This document shows positions 24,853 through 33,157 of a stretch of DNA of 64,000 nucleotides, piece after piece. Numbering within the stretch: the stretch's first letter is position 1; every line of letters starts with the position of its first letter. A model generated the notes under the pieces. That model worked only from the letters and a program-made list of their open reading frames with translations, had not been told where the DNA came from and ran no database searches. Source of the stretch: Proteobacteria bacterium SG_bin9 (GTDB taxonomy: Bacteria; Pseudomonadota; Alphaproteobacteria; Rhizobiales; Xanthobacteraceae). The position numbers were made by a program, and so were the translations under genes. The stretch is taken from contig LWDM01000074.1 in NCBI GenBank assembly GCA_002083525.1, positions 79,168 through 143,167 of the forward strand, written 5' to 3'.

Positions 24853-25290
24853 TCAGCGCGGTTTGTCCGGCATGCCGAATCTCAGATTGAGGATCGCGAG
24901 CAGCCAGGCGGCGTGATCGCAAGACGGATGCTCGCCGCTGACGTCGGTCCAGTCGGGCTCCGAAAATTCCTCGCCTTCCGTGTGCTCGGCGTAGACGTGG
25001 CGATCCTCGTGCAGCAGCCGGACACGATGCGGCGGCACGCCATCGACATACGTCACGACCTCGGCCTCGGGCAGCGCGCGGCCGGAGAACGCGCTCATAT
25101 CAGTTCGCAGCACCGGCTTCGACGCGGCCTGCCGTGCCGTCAGTTCGCGGCGCGGATTGTCGGGATCGCTCAAATCGATCGGATGATCGATCTGCATCAG
25201 CTCCGCCGCCTGCGCGAGCTGCCCGCGCGTCAGCGTCTTCGCGCGCGCAATCTCGGCGACGAGCTTTCCGACGTTGTCGGGATACTTCAT
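24853..25290 (-). CDS. Hypothetical protein, 145 aa
   Basis: A 145-residue soluble protein that is not recognised. It starts with MKYPDNVGKLVAEIARAKTL and is rich in charged residues, including an acidic stretch HTEGEEFSEPDWTDVSGEH around 105-123. There is no signal peptide or membrane helix. The start at 25290 is supported by GAGGAA seven bases upstream. Its stop is 47 bases before the ModA-like start on the same strand, so the two could share a transcript. Confidence 0.65.
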   Translation of the reverse strand: MKYPDNVGKLVAEIARAKTLTRGQLAQAAELMQIDHPIDLSDPDNPRRELTARQAASKPVLRTDMSAFSGRALPEAEVVTYVDGVPPHRVRLLHEDRHVYAEHTEGEEFSEPDWTDVSGEHPSCDHAAWLLAILNLRFGMPDKPR

Positions 25291-25351
25291 GCAGCGTTCC
25301 TCGCGGGCGCTATCCTGCACCGCGCGCGCGGAATGCGCTAGCTTGCCGACA

Positions 25352-25792
25352 CTAGCGCAGCGTCAGCGCCATGCCGTTGAGGTCGAGGTTGAGGATCAGC
25401 CCGGTCTGCGTGCCGGCGACGCTCATCACCGCGCCCTTCTGGTTGGTGAGGACCACCGCCTGCGGCCCGCGCACGATGGCGGCGCCGGCCGAACCCGCGC
25501 CGTAGACGCCTTCGACATCGCGCGGCGAATAGATGTTGCTCACCGTGCCGCGCAGATAGGTCTGCGAGCCGCCGAAGGTGAGGCCGTAGCTCAGGCCCCC
25601 GATCGACACCGGATACTTGCGGCCGCGGAACGTCAGCGTGCCGGAGCCGACGGTGCCGCCGATCACCCAGCCAGCCTTCAGAAACGAGAGGCGGATGGTG
25701 CCGACATCGGCGGAGGCGGCGGTGACGGTCGCGACGAGCGCGACCAGCGCGATGAGGAAGCTCTTGAGGCGCAAACCTGTCTTGAAGACCAT
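25352..25792 (-). CDS. Secreted glycine-rich beta protein (paralogue of 18661-19101)
   Basis: A 146-residue exported protein with a signal peptide (1-28, ending TAASA). The mature sequence has GTIRLSFLKAGWVIGGTVGS, GSGTLTFRGRKYPVSIGGLS, YGLTFGGS and a C-terminus GLILNLDLNGMALTLR. It is the same length as, and aligned throughout with, the protein at 18661-19101. The regular Gly and aromatic spacing suggests a beta-rich periplasmic fold. The function and family name are not known to me. It precedes the hypothetical protein at 24853-25290 by 61 bases on the same strand. Confidence 0.78.
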   Translation of the reverse strand: MVFKTGLRLKSFLIALVALVATVTAASADVGTIRLSFLKAGWVIGGTVGSGTLTFRGRKYPVSIGGLSYGLTFGGSQTYLRGTVSNIYSPRDVEGVYGAGSAGAAIVRGPQAVVLTNQKGAVMSVAGTQTGLILNLDLNGMALTLR

Positions 25793-25890
25793 GGCGGTTC
25801 CGTCCTGTTTTCTTTGCCCGTTATTGCTGTTGTCGGTGAACTGTATCCGAGTCGGGCGGGCATGAATGGGGCATTTCGGTTCCCGCCAAC

Positions 25891-26043
25891 GTCATTCCGG
25901 GGCGCGCGTCCTTCACGCGCGAGCCCGGAATCCATACGCCGCAGCGGTCGTTTTGCGACGGCGCTATGCGACTCAGCAAATCCCAATGCGCACAGGGGTT
26001 ATGGATTCCGGGTTCGCTTGCTTCGCTCGCGCCCCGGAATGAC
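25891..26043. repeat. Composite palindromic element, copy 1
   Basis: Two hairpin-forming units face each other. The left unit (25891-25936) starts GTCATTCCGGGGCGCG and contains the GCGCGCGT/ACGCGCG stem, ending CCCGGAATCCATA. The right unit (25999-26043) is its inverse, starting TTATGGATTCCGGG and ending GCCCCGGAATGAC. The 62-base spacer carries CGCCGCAGC and CACAGGGG next to the units. The same composite recurs in opposite orientation at 28132-28291. It occupies most of the gap between the genes at 25792 and 26050. Confidence 0.8.
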
Positions 26044-26049
26044 AAAGAA

Positions 26050-26826
26050 CTACTCGAACGCGATCTCGATATTGCCCTCGCGCTTCGACACGATGCGGGC
26101 CGCGCGCGAGACGTTGTCGGCGAGCACGGCGAGCTTGAACTGATCGGGGATGCCCGCCGTCGAGATGACGGTGACCAGCGCGCCGCTGTCGCTGAGGCCG
26201 CGGATGGTGCAGTCGACCATCGAGCGGCCGCCGTTGAACGCAATGCGTCCGGCCTTGAGCACGCGGCGGAACATCGGCGTGGCGGCGGGCGCCATGGTCG
26301 GCGGCGGCAGCGTCTCGTTCTCGGGTGGTGGCGGCCGCCGCACGATCTCGTCGGCGATGATCGCGGCGAGGTCGGAGAGGATCGCGGCCTCGACGATGCC
26401 GAAGGTCGAGCGCGGCGCCATGTCGAAGCAGCACAGCGTGCCGATGATGGCGCCGTTCGGCATGGTCAGCGGCGCGCCGGCGTAGAAGCGCACATGCGGC
26501 GCGCCGGTGACGAACGGGTTGTCGCGGAAGCGCGGATCGAGCCGCGTATCCGGCACCACCATCATCGCCTGCGTGCGGATCGCGGCGTAGCACATCGCGT
26601 GCTCGCGATCGGTCTCGCTGTCGTCCATGCCGATGCGCGACTTGAACCACTGCCGGTGCGCGTCGATCAGGGTGATGTTGGCCATCGGCGTCTTGAAGAT
26701 CGCGCAGACGAGGCGGGTGACGCGGTCGAACGCCGGCTCCGGCGGCGTGTCGAGAATGCAGAAGCGCTCCAGCGCGTCGAGCCGCGCGGTCTCGGCCTGG
26801 ATTTCAAGGGGCGATGTGGCGGACAT
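26050..26826 (-). CDS. GAF-PilZ domain protein
   Basis: A 258-residue soluble protein. Residues 15-165 form a GAF domain of the type often beginning DALERFCILDTPPEPAFDRV, with the internal VRFYAGAPLTMPNGAIIGTL typical of this subgroup. After a Pro-rich linker (about 165-185) residues 190-256 look like a PilZ-type domain (FNGGRSMVDCTIRGLSDSGA, with the RxxxR motif degenerate). GAF domains bind small ligands and PilZ domains bind cyclic di-GMP, so a sensory adapter is likely. The ribosome site is GGAGG. It is bounded on its 3' side by a palindromic element. Confidence 0.8.
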   Translation of the reverse strand: MSATSPLEIQAETARLDALERFCILDTPPEPAFDRVTRLVCAIFKTPMANITLIDAHRQWFKSRIGMDDSETDREHAMCYAAIRTQAMMVVPDTRLDPRFRDNPFVTGAPHVRFYAGAPLTMPNGAIIGTLCCFDMAPRSTFGIVEAAILSDLAAIIADEIVRRPPPPENETLPPPTMAPAATPMFRRVLKAGRIAFNGGRSMVDCTIRGLSDSGALVTVISTAGIPDQFKLAVLADNVSRAARIVSKREGNIEIAFE

Positions 26827-26899
26827 CGGGAGCCTCCGCGAGTCAGTCAGCGGATTTTGCCGGGGAGGGAGGGGAGAGGCAAGCGTTGGGGATGCCGCT

Positions 26900-27358
26900 T
26901 TATTCCTCGCTTGTCGACGCGATCAGATTGTCACGCAGCTTTGCGACCGCCTTCTGTACCTTCGCGAAATCTTTCCCCAGTCCGCACGCCGCTTCGAGGT
27001 CCGAGGCGCGCGCGCGCTCGCGCACACGGCGGCCTTCCGCAGTGAGGCTGACGAGTACCACGCGCTCATCCTTCGGGTCGCGGCGGCGCTTGATGTATCC
27101 CAGCACCTCCAGCTTCTTCAGGATCGGGGTGAGGGTGTTGGATTCCAGGAACAGCTTGCTGCCGAGGCTGTGCACGCTCTGATCGTCGCCCTCCGACAGC
27201 GCCACCAGCGCTATGAACTGGGTGTACGAGGTCAGCCCCAGCTCCTGCAGGATTGGGGCGTAGGCCCGGCCGAAGGCGAGGTTGGCGGAATAGACCGCGA
27301 AGCAGAGATAATCGTTCAGGGGCAATGGGTTGGCGGCGGCAGACGGGGCGGCAGACAT
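26900..27358 (-). CDS. ohrR: MarR-family organic peroxide sensor OhrR (copy 2)
   Basis: A 152-residue OhrR. The sensing cysteine is Cys19 in NDYLCFAVYSANLAFGRAY. The DNA-binding region LGSKLFLESNTLTPILKKLE and wing KRRRDPKDERVVLV are almost the same as in copy 1 (23200-23646), so both are likely to recognise the same box. The start at 27358 is chosen over an upstream ATG (27394) because the latter would lie inside the operator region and the GTGAGG site fits 27358. Divergent from ohr copy 2. Confidence 0.92.
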   Translation of the reverse strand: MSAAPSAAANPLPLNDYLCFAVYSANLAFGRAYAPILQELGLTSYTQFIALVALSEGDDQSVHSLGSKLFLESNTLTPILKKLEVLGYIKRRRDPKDERVVLVSLTAEGRRVRERARASDLEAACGLGKDFAKVQKAVAKLRDNLIASTSEE

Positions 27359-27406
27359 GGCGGGCCTCACGGACAGTTGATTGATCGGTACCAATATATA
27401 TCGGTT

Positions 27407-27473
27407 CCGATTAAATCGGAAGCGTTGACTCCCGGGTTCGGTCGGATTAATTACTCGCTACCGATTAAATCGG
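27407..27473. promoter_or_regulatory. OhrR operators and ohr promoter (locus 2)
   Basis: Two perfect CCGATTAAATCGG palindromes (27407-27419 and 27461-27473) stand exactly 54 bases apart in the divergent ohrR-ohr gap. Between them TTGACT (27425-27430) and TAATTA (27448-27453), 17 bases apart, form the ohr promoter, so one box lies upstream of -35 and one downstream of -10. When reversed, the region aligns with locus 1 (23077-23143) over its length, including an identical GTCAACGCTTCCGATTT segment. Confidence 0.82.
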
Positions 27474-27511
27474 TTTCGATAATAAAGTGTCAACCCGAAA
27501 GGATCACGTCC

Positions 27512-27937
27512 ATGTCCGCTCAAGCCGCCACTGCCCGCACGTCCACCGCTCAGGTTCTCGTCACCGGCAAGACCCACAACACGCCCGGCCGCAACGGCGG
27601 CACCAAGAGCGCCGACGGCTTGCTCGACCTCAAGCTGTCGCAGCCGCATCCGGCCGCGGAAAATCTGTTCGGCGCCGCATGGTCGGCCTGTTACCTCGGC
27701 GCGCTCGAACTCGCCGCCGGCCAGCGCAAGATCAAGTTTCCGGCTGACGCCGCCGTCGACGCCGAGATCGATCTGAACCGCGATGGCAACTCGTTCTTTC
27801 TCGCCGCGCGCCTCAACGTCAGCCTGCCGGGCCTCGATCGCGACGTCGCGAATGAGCTGATCCACACCGCGCACGGCATCTGCCCGTACTCGAAGGCTGT
27901 GAACGGCAACATCAGCGTCGAGACGACGCTCGCGTGA
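27512..27937 (+). CDS. ohr: Organic hydroperoxide resistance protein Ohr (copy 2)
   Basis: A 141-residue Ohr-family peroxidase. Peroxidatic Cys60 (AAWSACYLG), resolving Cys124 (GICPYSK), Arg27 and Glu50 are all present, so it should be active. It is about 60% identical by eye to copy 1 in the central part but has a longer N-terminus (MSAQAATARTSTAQVLVTGK). The start at 27512 follows GAAAGGA. A perfect terminator follows 24 bases after the stop. Confidence 0.93.
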   Translation: MSAQAATARTSTAQVLVTGKTHNTPGRNGGTKSADGLLDLKLSQPHPAAENLFGAAWSACYLGALELAAGQRKIKFPADAAVDAEIDLNRDGNSFFLAARLNVSLPGLDRDVANELIHTAHGICPYSKAVNGNISVETTLA

Positions 27938-27960
27938 TCGCGCGCGCAGCACGCGAATGA

Positions 27961-27991
27961 AAAAGCCCCGCTGGCGACAGCGGGGTTTTTC
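27961..27991 (+). terminator. Rho-independent terminator of ohr copy 2
   Basis: Stem CCCCGCTG / CAGCGGGG with a GCGA loop, preceded by AAAAG and followed by TTTTT, just downstream of the ohr stop. Confidence 0.92.
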
Positions 27992-28018
27992 GTTGGGGGG
28001 ATGCGCCTCAACTTCAGT

Positions 28019-28097
28019 CGTCATGCCCGGACTTGATCCGGGCATCCATCTTCTTTCGCGAAAAGATGGATTGCCGGGTCAAGTCCGGCAATGACGA
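28019..28097. repeat. Palindromic repeat (CCCGGACTTGATCCGGG type)
   Basis: Outer arms TCATGCCCGGACTTGATCC and the matching ...GGGTCAAGTCCGGCAATGA, inner arms GCATCCATC / GATGGATTGC, and a central TCGCGA. The unit forms a long imperfect cruciform. This type is common between genes in Rhizobiales (from memory). It begins a 390-base stretch without genes (27991-28378) made almost entirely of three different palindromic repeats. Confidence 0.8.
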
Positions 28098-28131
28098 GGT
28101 GTATGTCGATAGCGTTTTCTCACCCACCGCC

Positions 28132-28291
28132 GTCATTCCGGGGCGCGCGTTCTTCACGCGCGAGCCCGGAATCCATAACCCCTGTGCTGATTGTCGATGC
28201 TGCAGTCGCAGAGCCACCGATACCCGTCGCCTCACGTCTGCTGCGGCGTATGGATTCCGGGCTCGCACCAAGTGGTGCGCCCCGGAACGAC
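28132..28291. repeat. Composite palindromic element, copy 2
   Basis: Inverted relative to copy 1 (25891-26043). The left unit starts GTCATTCCGGGGCGCGCG and ends CCGGAATCCATAACCCCTGTG; the right unit starts GCGGCGTATGGATTCCGGGC and ends GCGCCCCGGAACGAC. The unit-flanking bases of the spacer (ATAACCCCTGTG on one side, CTGCGGCGTATGG on the other) match copy 1 when reversed, so unit pair and spacer ends are one element. Confidence 0.8.
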
Positions 28292-28304
28292 GGATGTGTT
28301 TCGT

Positions 28305-28382
28305 GTAGCCCGGATGAAGTGAAACGAAATCCGGGAAGCGGCGCTCGACATCCCGGATTGCGCTACGCTCCATCCGGGCTAC
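28305..28382. repeat. Palindromic repeat (GTAGCCCGGATG type) reaching the end of the AT-rich gene
   Basis: The outer arms GTAGCCCGGATG (28305-28316) and CATCCGGGCTAC (28371-28382) are exact inverse copies; inner arms AATCCGGGA and TCCCGGATT also pair. The last bases of the right arm (28379-28381) supply the TAG stop of the minus-strand gene at 28379-29308. A repeat family widespread in Bradyrhizobium-like genomes (from memory). Confidence 0.8.
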
Positions 28383-29308
28383 GCTTGCTTTATCGGACGT
28401 CCGAATTCATCTGTTGGATTATAAGAAAAGAAAGTCAGGCGCCAATGATCTAATCCTTTGCTGTATGTGGTTCCGTCCCAGTCAAGCTCTTCGACTAAAT
28501 ATCGAAGGTCTGGTGGAACTAGGCCTAGATCGGGAATTCGAGGCAAGTCGATTGCTCTGTCTCCCACCTCGCTTACCTTCTTACGGATATCAAGCAGTCG
28601 GTTGCGAACCTGATCTGGCCGAGGGGGTAGGGGCACGCCAAACGTAGGTCCACCAGGTCCAAACGATAGCGCGGTTGGAATTGTATAGCGGCCTGCGAAC
28701 GCCATCAGTCCTAATGGTCGTAGGTTTGATGGACAGAAAATATCAGTAAGTGGAAAGAGGAGCGGGTATAGCGTGCCAACCGAGCTATTCCGCTTCGCAA
28801 GCTTCGCTGTAGACGACGCTGTCGCGAGACGTTGGATTAAGTGAGCTTCTACGAGGTTTATTCCAAGGAAGTTCAGAGCGCCTGCGTGATGAGCTAGTCG
28901 ACACGCTTCGGCATAATTATAAAGTATGTAGCAAGGATAGCTCGCACGGTTCTTAGCAGTCTGACAAAGAGTGTCGACTTGCAAGATGCCCGACGTCTTG
29001 GGACGATAGAATAGCTCTTTGTACCAATTTTTGTCCCATCCTCGGTTGCTCTCGGTGAGCCGCTTAGCTTGTAAAAGAATCTGGAAGAACTCGTTATTGT
29101 CGCGGTTGATGAAGTTCCACTCCATGTCTGCGCCGGTTGTGGGTTCATCTGGGTACTCCACGCGAACAAGGGTGCCACCCAGCGTTACAAGATTTGCCAT
29201 CAGTAAATCTGTGATGGTCTCTTCTCGGAATTTTCGTTTCAGTCCTTCGCCCCTTTGAAGAATCTTGGCGACGGCACCCGGAAAATGTTGCGCGAACATA
29301 CAAAGCAT
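28379..29308 (-). CDS. AT-rich orphan gene with PD-(D/E)XK-like nuclease signature
   Basis: A 309-residue soluble protein, not confidently recognised; it reminds me of the uncharacterised DUF6615 proteins. Residues 27-82 look like a PD-(D/E)XK nuclease core: FREETITDL (E29/E30), GADMEWNF (D61, E63) and ILLQAKRL (Q80, K82). The middle part (95-165) has YKELFYRPKTSGILQVDTL and YPCYILYNYAEA. Base composition is visibly lower in GC than every neighbour, suggesting transfer. The ATG at 29308 lacks a clear ribosome site; M4 or M37 are alternatives. The TAG stop lies inside a palindromic repeat, so the 3' end may have been trimmed. A single-gene defence nuclease is possible but unproven. Confidence 0.65.
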   Translation of the reverse strand: MLCMFAQHFPGAVAKILQRGEGLKRKFREETITDLLMANLVTLGGTLVRVEYPDEPTTGADMEWNFINRDNNEFFQILLQAKRLTESNRGWDKNWYKELFYRPKTSGILQVDTLCQTAKNRASYPCYILYNYAEACRLAHHAGALNFLGINLVEAHLIQRLATASSTAKLAKRNSSVGTLYPLLFPLTDIFCPSNLRPLGLMAFAGRYTIPTALSFGPGGPTFGVPLPPRPDQVRNRLLDIRKKVSEVGDRAIDLPRIPDLGLVPPDLRYLVEELDWDGTTYSKGLDHWRLTFFSYNPTDEFGRPIKQA

Positions 29309-29327
29309 AGGGGGCTCTGCTGGTAGA

Positions 29328-29357
29328 CGAAAAAGGGCGGTCTTAACGACCGCCCTT
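29328..29357 (-). terminator. Rho-independent terminator of nrdJ
   Basis: Perfect 10-bp stem AAGGGCGGTC / GACCGCCCTT with a TTAAC loop; on the minus strand it is followed by TTTTTCG. It lies 54 bases past the nrdJ stop and just 20 bases before the start of the AT-rich gene, so that gene must depend on readthrough or its own promoter. Confidence 0.9.
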
Positions 29358-29410
29358 GAGACTTGTGATGAGTGCGAGCAGTGCCGCTATTACCAATTCT
29401 AGCTAGGTTC

Positions 29411-32400
29411 TCACGAACACCCCGTGGTCCCGCCGCAGGTGTCGCACTTCAGGCACGTGCCGTTGCGCACGAGGGTGAAGTTGCCGCATTCGCCGCACAT
29501 CTCGCCCTCGTAGCCCTTGGCCTTGGCTTCCGCGCGGCGTTCGGCTTTCGACGGTGCCGCTGCTTGTGCTGCGCCGGCCTTGCTCCACTGCAACGCTTCG
29601 AGCTTCTCGGTCGGCGAGAGGTCGGTTTCGGCCTCCTGCTTCAGCGCGGTCGCGCCCTCGATCACATCGCTCGAGCCGTGCCGTGCCGTCGCGCCGCCTG
29701 AGGCAACAGCCGAGATGCTGCCGCTGCCGCGGGCGTCGACATCGCCGCCGCCACGCATGACGACGAGGTTGTCGGTGCGCGAGCGGGTGAGGCCCTTCGA
29801 CAGATACTTGGTGCCGGGGTGAGCTTCGGGCGCCTTGCCTTCTTCCACGCCCTTGCCGAGCGCGTCGAAGTTCGACTCGGTCGGATCGACATGCGCGAGA
29901 TCGAAGCGCGACATGTACGACACCGCGAGTTCGCGGAAGACGTAGTCGAGGATCGAGGTCGCGTACTTGATCGAGTCGTTGCCCTGCACTGGCCCTGCGG
30001 GTTCGAAGCGGGTGAAGGTGAAGGCGTCGACGTATTCGTCGAGCGGCACGCCGTATTGCAGACCGAGCGACACGGCGATGGCGAAGTTGTTGATGAAGGA
30101 GCGGAGCGCCGCGCCTTCCTTGTGCATGTCGATGAAGATCTCGCCGAGGCGGCCGTCATCGTATTCGCCGGTGCGCAGATAGACCTTGTGGCCGCCGACG
30201 ACCGCCTTCTGGGTGTAGCCCTTGCGGCGATCCGGCATCTTCTCGCGCTCGCGGATGACCGTGACGCGCTCGATGATCTTCTCGACCACCTTTTCGGCGA
30301 GCTGCGCGGTGCGGGCGGCCATCGGCGCCTGCGCGAACGTCTCCACCGCATCGTCCTCATCGTCCTCGTCGGCGATGAGCTGCGAGTTCAGCGGCTGCGA
30401 CAGCTTCGAGCCGTCGCGATAGAGCGCGTTGGCCTTCAGCGCCAGCTTCCAAGACAGCAGGTAGGCGGACTTGCAGTCCTCCACCGTGGCGTCGTTCGGC
30501 ATGTTGATGGTTTTGGAGATCGCGCCCGAGATGAACGGCTGCGACGCAGCCATCATGCGGATGTGGCTCTCGACCGAGAGATAGCGCTTGCCGATCTTGC
30601 CGCAGGGATTGGCGCAATCGAACACGGCGTAGTGCTCGGCCTTGAGGTGCGGGGCACCTTCGACCGTCATCGCGCCGCAGACGTGGATGTTCGCGGCCTC
30701 GATCTCGCGCTTCGAGAAACCGATCGCGGCGAGCAGGTCGAAGTTCGGAGCGGCGAGGGCTTCCGCGCCGATGCCCAGCGCATTGACGATGAAGTCTTCG
30801 CCGAGCGTCCACTTGTTGAAGGCGAACTTGATGTCGAAGGCGGTCGGCAGACCCTTTTCGACCTTGGCGATGGCGTCCTCAGTGAAGCCCTTGGCCTTCA
30901 GAGTGGTGTGGTTGATCGCGGGCGCCTGCGCCAGCGAGCCATGGCCGACCGCGTAGGCTTCGATCTCGGCGATATCGCTCTCGCGATAGCCCAGCGTGCG
31001 AAGCGCAACGGGGACGGCCTGGTTGATGATCTTCCAGTAGCCGCCGCCGGCGAGCTTCTTGAACTTCACCAGCGCGAAGTCAGGCTCGATGCCGGTGGTG
31101 TCGCAATCCATGACGAGGCCGATGGTGCCGGTCGGGGCCACGACGGTCGTCTGCGCGTTGCGGAAGCCGTTCTTCTGGCCGCCTTCGAGCGCTGCATCCC
31201 ACACCGCCTTCGCACGCTCGACAATGTCGGCCTGCGGGCAGGAGGCTGCGTCGAGCGGCACCGGGTTGACGGCGAGCGCTTCGTAGCCGGTGAAGTTGCC
31301 GTAAGCGGCGTTCCGGTGATTGCGGATCACGCGCAGCATGTGCTGGGCGTTCTTCTTGTAGCCGGGGAAGGTGCCCAACTCAGCCGCCATTTCGGCCGAG
31401 GTCGCATACGCCGTGCCGGTCATGACGGCGGTCAGCGCGCCGCAGAGTGCGCGGCCTTCCTTCGAGTCGTACGGCAGGCCCATGGTCATCAACAGACCGC
31501 CGATGTTGGCGTAGCCGAGGCCGAGCGTGCGGAACTCGTAGGAGAGTTCAGCAATCGCCTTGGACGGGAACTGCGCCATCATCACCGAGATTTCGAGCAC
31601 GATGGTCCACAGCCGGCACAGGTGCTCGTACGCCGCGGTGTCGAAGTGGCGCGTCGTGGTCGAATAGAACGTGATGAGGTTCGCCGAGGCGAGGTTGCAC
31701 GCCGTGTCGTCGAGGAACATGTACTCCGAGCACGGATTCGATGCGCGGATGTCGCCGGACGCCTTGCAGGTGTGCCAGTCGTTCATCGTCGTGTTGTAGT
31801 GCAGGCCCGGATCGGCCGAGGCCCAGGCGGCGTAACCAATTTTCTCCCACAGGTCGCGGGCCTTGATGGTCTTCGTCACCTTCTTGTTGGTGCGGCCGAT
31901 CAGATTCCAGCTGCCGTCGGTTTCGACCGCGCGCAGGAAGTCGTCCTTCAGCGACACCGAGTTGTTGGAGTTCTGGCCGGCGACCGTGAGGTACGCTTCC
32001 GAATCCCAGTCGGTGTCGTAGACGTCGAAGTTGATGTCGGTGTAGCCCTGCTTGGCGAACTGGATCACACGCTTGATCATGTTGTCGTTGACCAGCGCCT
32101 TGCGCGCCGCGCGGATTTCACGGCGCAGGGCAGGGTTCTTTTCGGGATCGAAGCAATCGTCGCCCGAGCCTTCGCAGTTCACGCAGGCCTTCAGCACGGC
32201 CTTGAGGTGCTTCTGGTTGAGCTTCGAGCCGGTGACGAGCGCCGCCACCTTCTGCTCTTCCTTCACCTTCCAGTCGATGTAGGTCTCGATATCCGGGTGA
32301 TCCGCGTCGACGACGACCATCTTGGCCGCGCGGCGCGTGGTGCCGCCCGACTTGATCGCACCCGCTGCACGGTCGCCGATCTTGAGGAACGACATCAGGC

Positions 32401-33157
32401 CCGACGAGCGGCCGCCGCCCGAGAGCTTTTCGCCTTCACCGCGCAGGCGCGAGAAGTTCGAGCCGGTGCCCGAGCCGTATTTGAACAGGCGCGCTTCGCG
32501 CACCCACAGGTCCATGATGCCGCCCTCGTTGACGAGGTCGTCCTCGATGCCCTGGATGAAGCAGGCGTGCGGCTGCGGATGCTCGTAAGCCGACTTCGAC
32601 TTCGTGAGCTTTCCGGTTTTCCAGTCGACGTAGTAGTGGCCCTGGCCGGGACCATCGACGCCGTAAGCCCAATGGAGACCGGTGTTGAACCACTGCGGCG
32701 AGTTCGGCGCGACCATCTGCATGGCGAGCATGTAGCGCAGCTCGTCGTAGAACGCGCTCGCGTCCTCTTCCGACGAGAAGTAGCCGCCCTTGTAACCCCA
32801 ATAGGTCCAGCAGCCGGCGAGGCGGTCGAACACCTGCTTCGACGACAACTCCGAGCCGAAGCGCTCCGATTCGGGAATCGCGTGCATCGCTTCGACGTCA
32901 GGGACGGAGCGCCACAGCCACGAGGGAACGGTTTCTTCCTCGACCTTCTTCAGGCGCGCGGCGATTCCCGCTTTCCGGAAATACTTCTGCGCGAGAACGT
33001 CGGAGGCGACCTGCGACCACGCATCGGGCACCTCGACATTGTCGAGCTTGAACACGATCGATCCGTCGGGGTTACGAATCTCGCTCGTGGTCAGCCGGAA
33101 TTGAATCTCCGCGTAGGGAGACTGGCCGGCCTTGGTGTAGCGGCGTTCAATTTTCAT
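29411..33157 (-). CDS. nrdJ: Vitamin B12-dependent (class II) ribonucleoside-diphosphate reductase
   Basis: A 1248-residue class II ribonucleotide reductase, making deoxynucleotides using adenosylcobalamin, with no need for oxygen. The length is standard for the alphaproteobacterial form. Recognisable parts are the early [10 protein letters not shown], the specificity and active-site region [38 protein letters not shown], and the barrel finger [14 protein letters not shown]. The C-terminus (from about 1220) is a small zinc ribbon with four cysteines in CGECG and CLKCDTCG pairs plus a redox-type end GCS. There is no intein. It is the only RNR gene in the window. No B12 riboswitch was seen in the upstream 700 bases. 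Confidence 0.96.
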   Translation of the reverse strand: MKIERRYTKAGQSPYAEIQFRLTTSEIRNPDGSIVFKLDNVEVPDAWSQVASDVLAQKYFRKAGIAARLKKVEEETVPSWLWRSVPDVEAMHAIPESERFGSELSSKQVFDRLAGCWTYWGYKGGYFSSEEDASAFYDELRYMLAMQMVAPNSPQWFNTGLHWAYGVDGPGQGHYYVDWKTGKLTKSKSAYEHPQPHACFIQGIEDDLVNEGGIMDLWVREARLFKYGSGTGSNFSRLRGEGEKLSGGGRSSGLMSFLKIGDRAAGAIKSGGTTRRAAKMVVVDADHPDIETYIDWKVKEEQKVAALVTGSKLNQKHLKAVLKACVNCEGSGDDCFDPEKNPALRREIRAARKALVNDNMIKRVIQFAKQGYTDINFDVYDTDWDSEAYLTVAGQNSNNSVSLKDDFLRAVETDGSWNLIGRTNKKVTKTIKARDLWEKIGYAAWASADPGLHYNTTMNDWHTCKASGDIRASNPCSEYMFLDDTACNLASANLITFYSTTTRHFDTAAYEHLCRLWTIVLEISVMMAQFPSKAIAELSYEFRTLGLGYANIGGLLMTMGLPYDSKEGRALCGALTAVMTGTAYATSAEMAAELGTFPGYKKNAQHMLRVIRNHRNAAYGNFTGYEALAVNPVPLDAASCPQADIVERAKAVWDAALEGGQKNGFRNAQTTVVAPTGTIGLVMDCDTTGIEPDFALVKFKKLAGGGYWKIINQAVPVALRTLGYRESDIAEIEAYAVGHGSLAQAPAINHTTLKAKGFTEDAIAKVEKGLPTAFDIKFAFNKWTLGEDFIVNALGIGAEALAAPNFDLLAAIGFSKREIEAANIHVCGAMTVEGAPHLKAEHYAVFDCANPCGKIGKRYLSVESHIRMMAASQPFISGAISKTINMPNDATVEDCKSAYLLSWKLALKANALYRDGSKLSQPLNSQLIADEDDEDDAVETFAQAPMAARTAQLAEKVVEKIIERVTVIREREKMPDRRKGYTQKAVVGGHKVYLRTGEYDDGRLGEIFIDMHKEGAALRSFINNFAIAVSLGLQYGVPLDEYVDAFTFTRFEPAGPVQGNDSIKYATSILDYVFRELAVSYMSRFDLAHVDPTESNFDALGKGVEEGKAPEAHPGTKYLSKGLTRSRTDNLVVMRGGGDVDARGSGSISAVASGGATARHGSSDVIEGATALKQEAETDLSPTEKLEALQWSKAGAAQAAAPSKAERRAEAKAKGYEGEMCGECGNFTLVRNGTCLKCDTCGGTTGCS

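Noticed and set aside
27991..28382. CRISPR array or insertion sequence in the repeat-rich stretch
   Set aside because: The repeats are three different palindromic families present once each here, with no regular spacers, no transposase frame and no target-site duplication.
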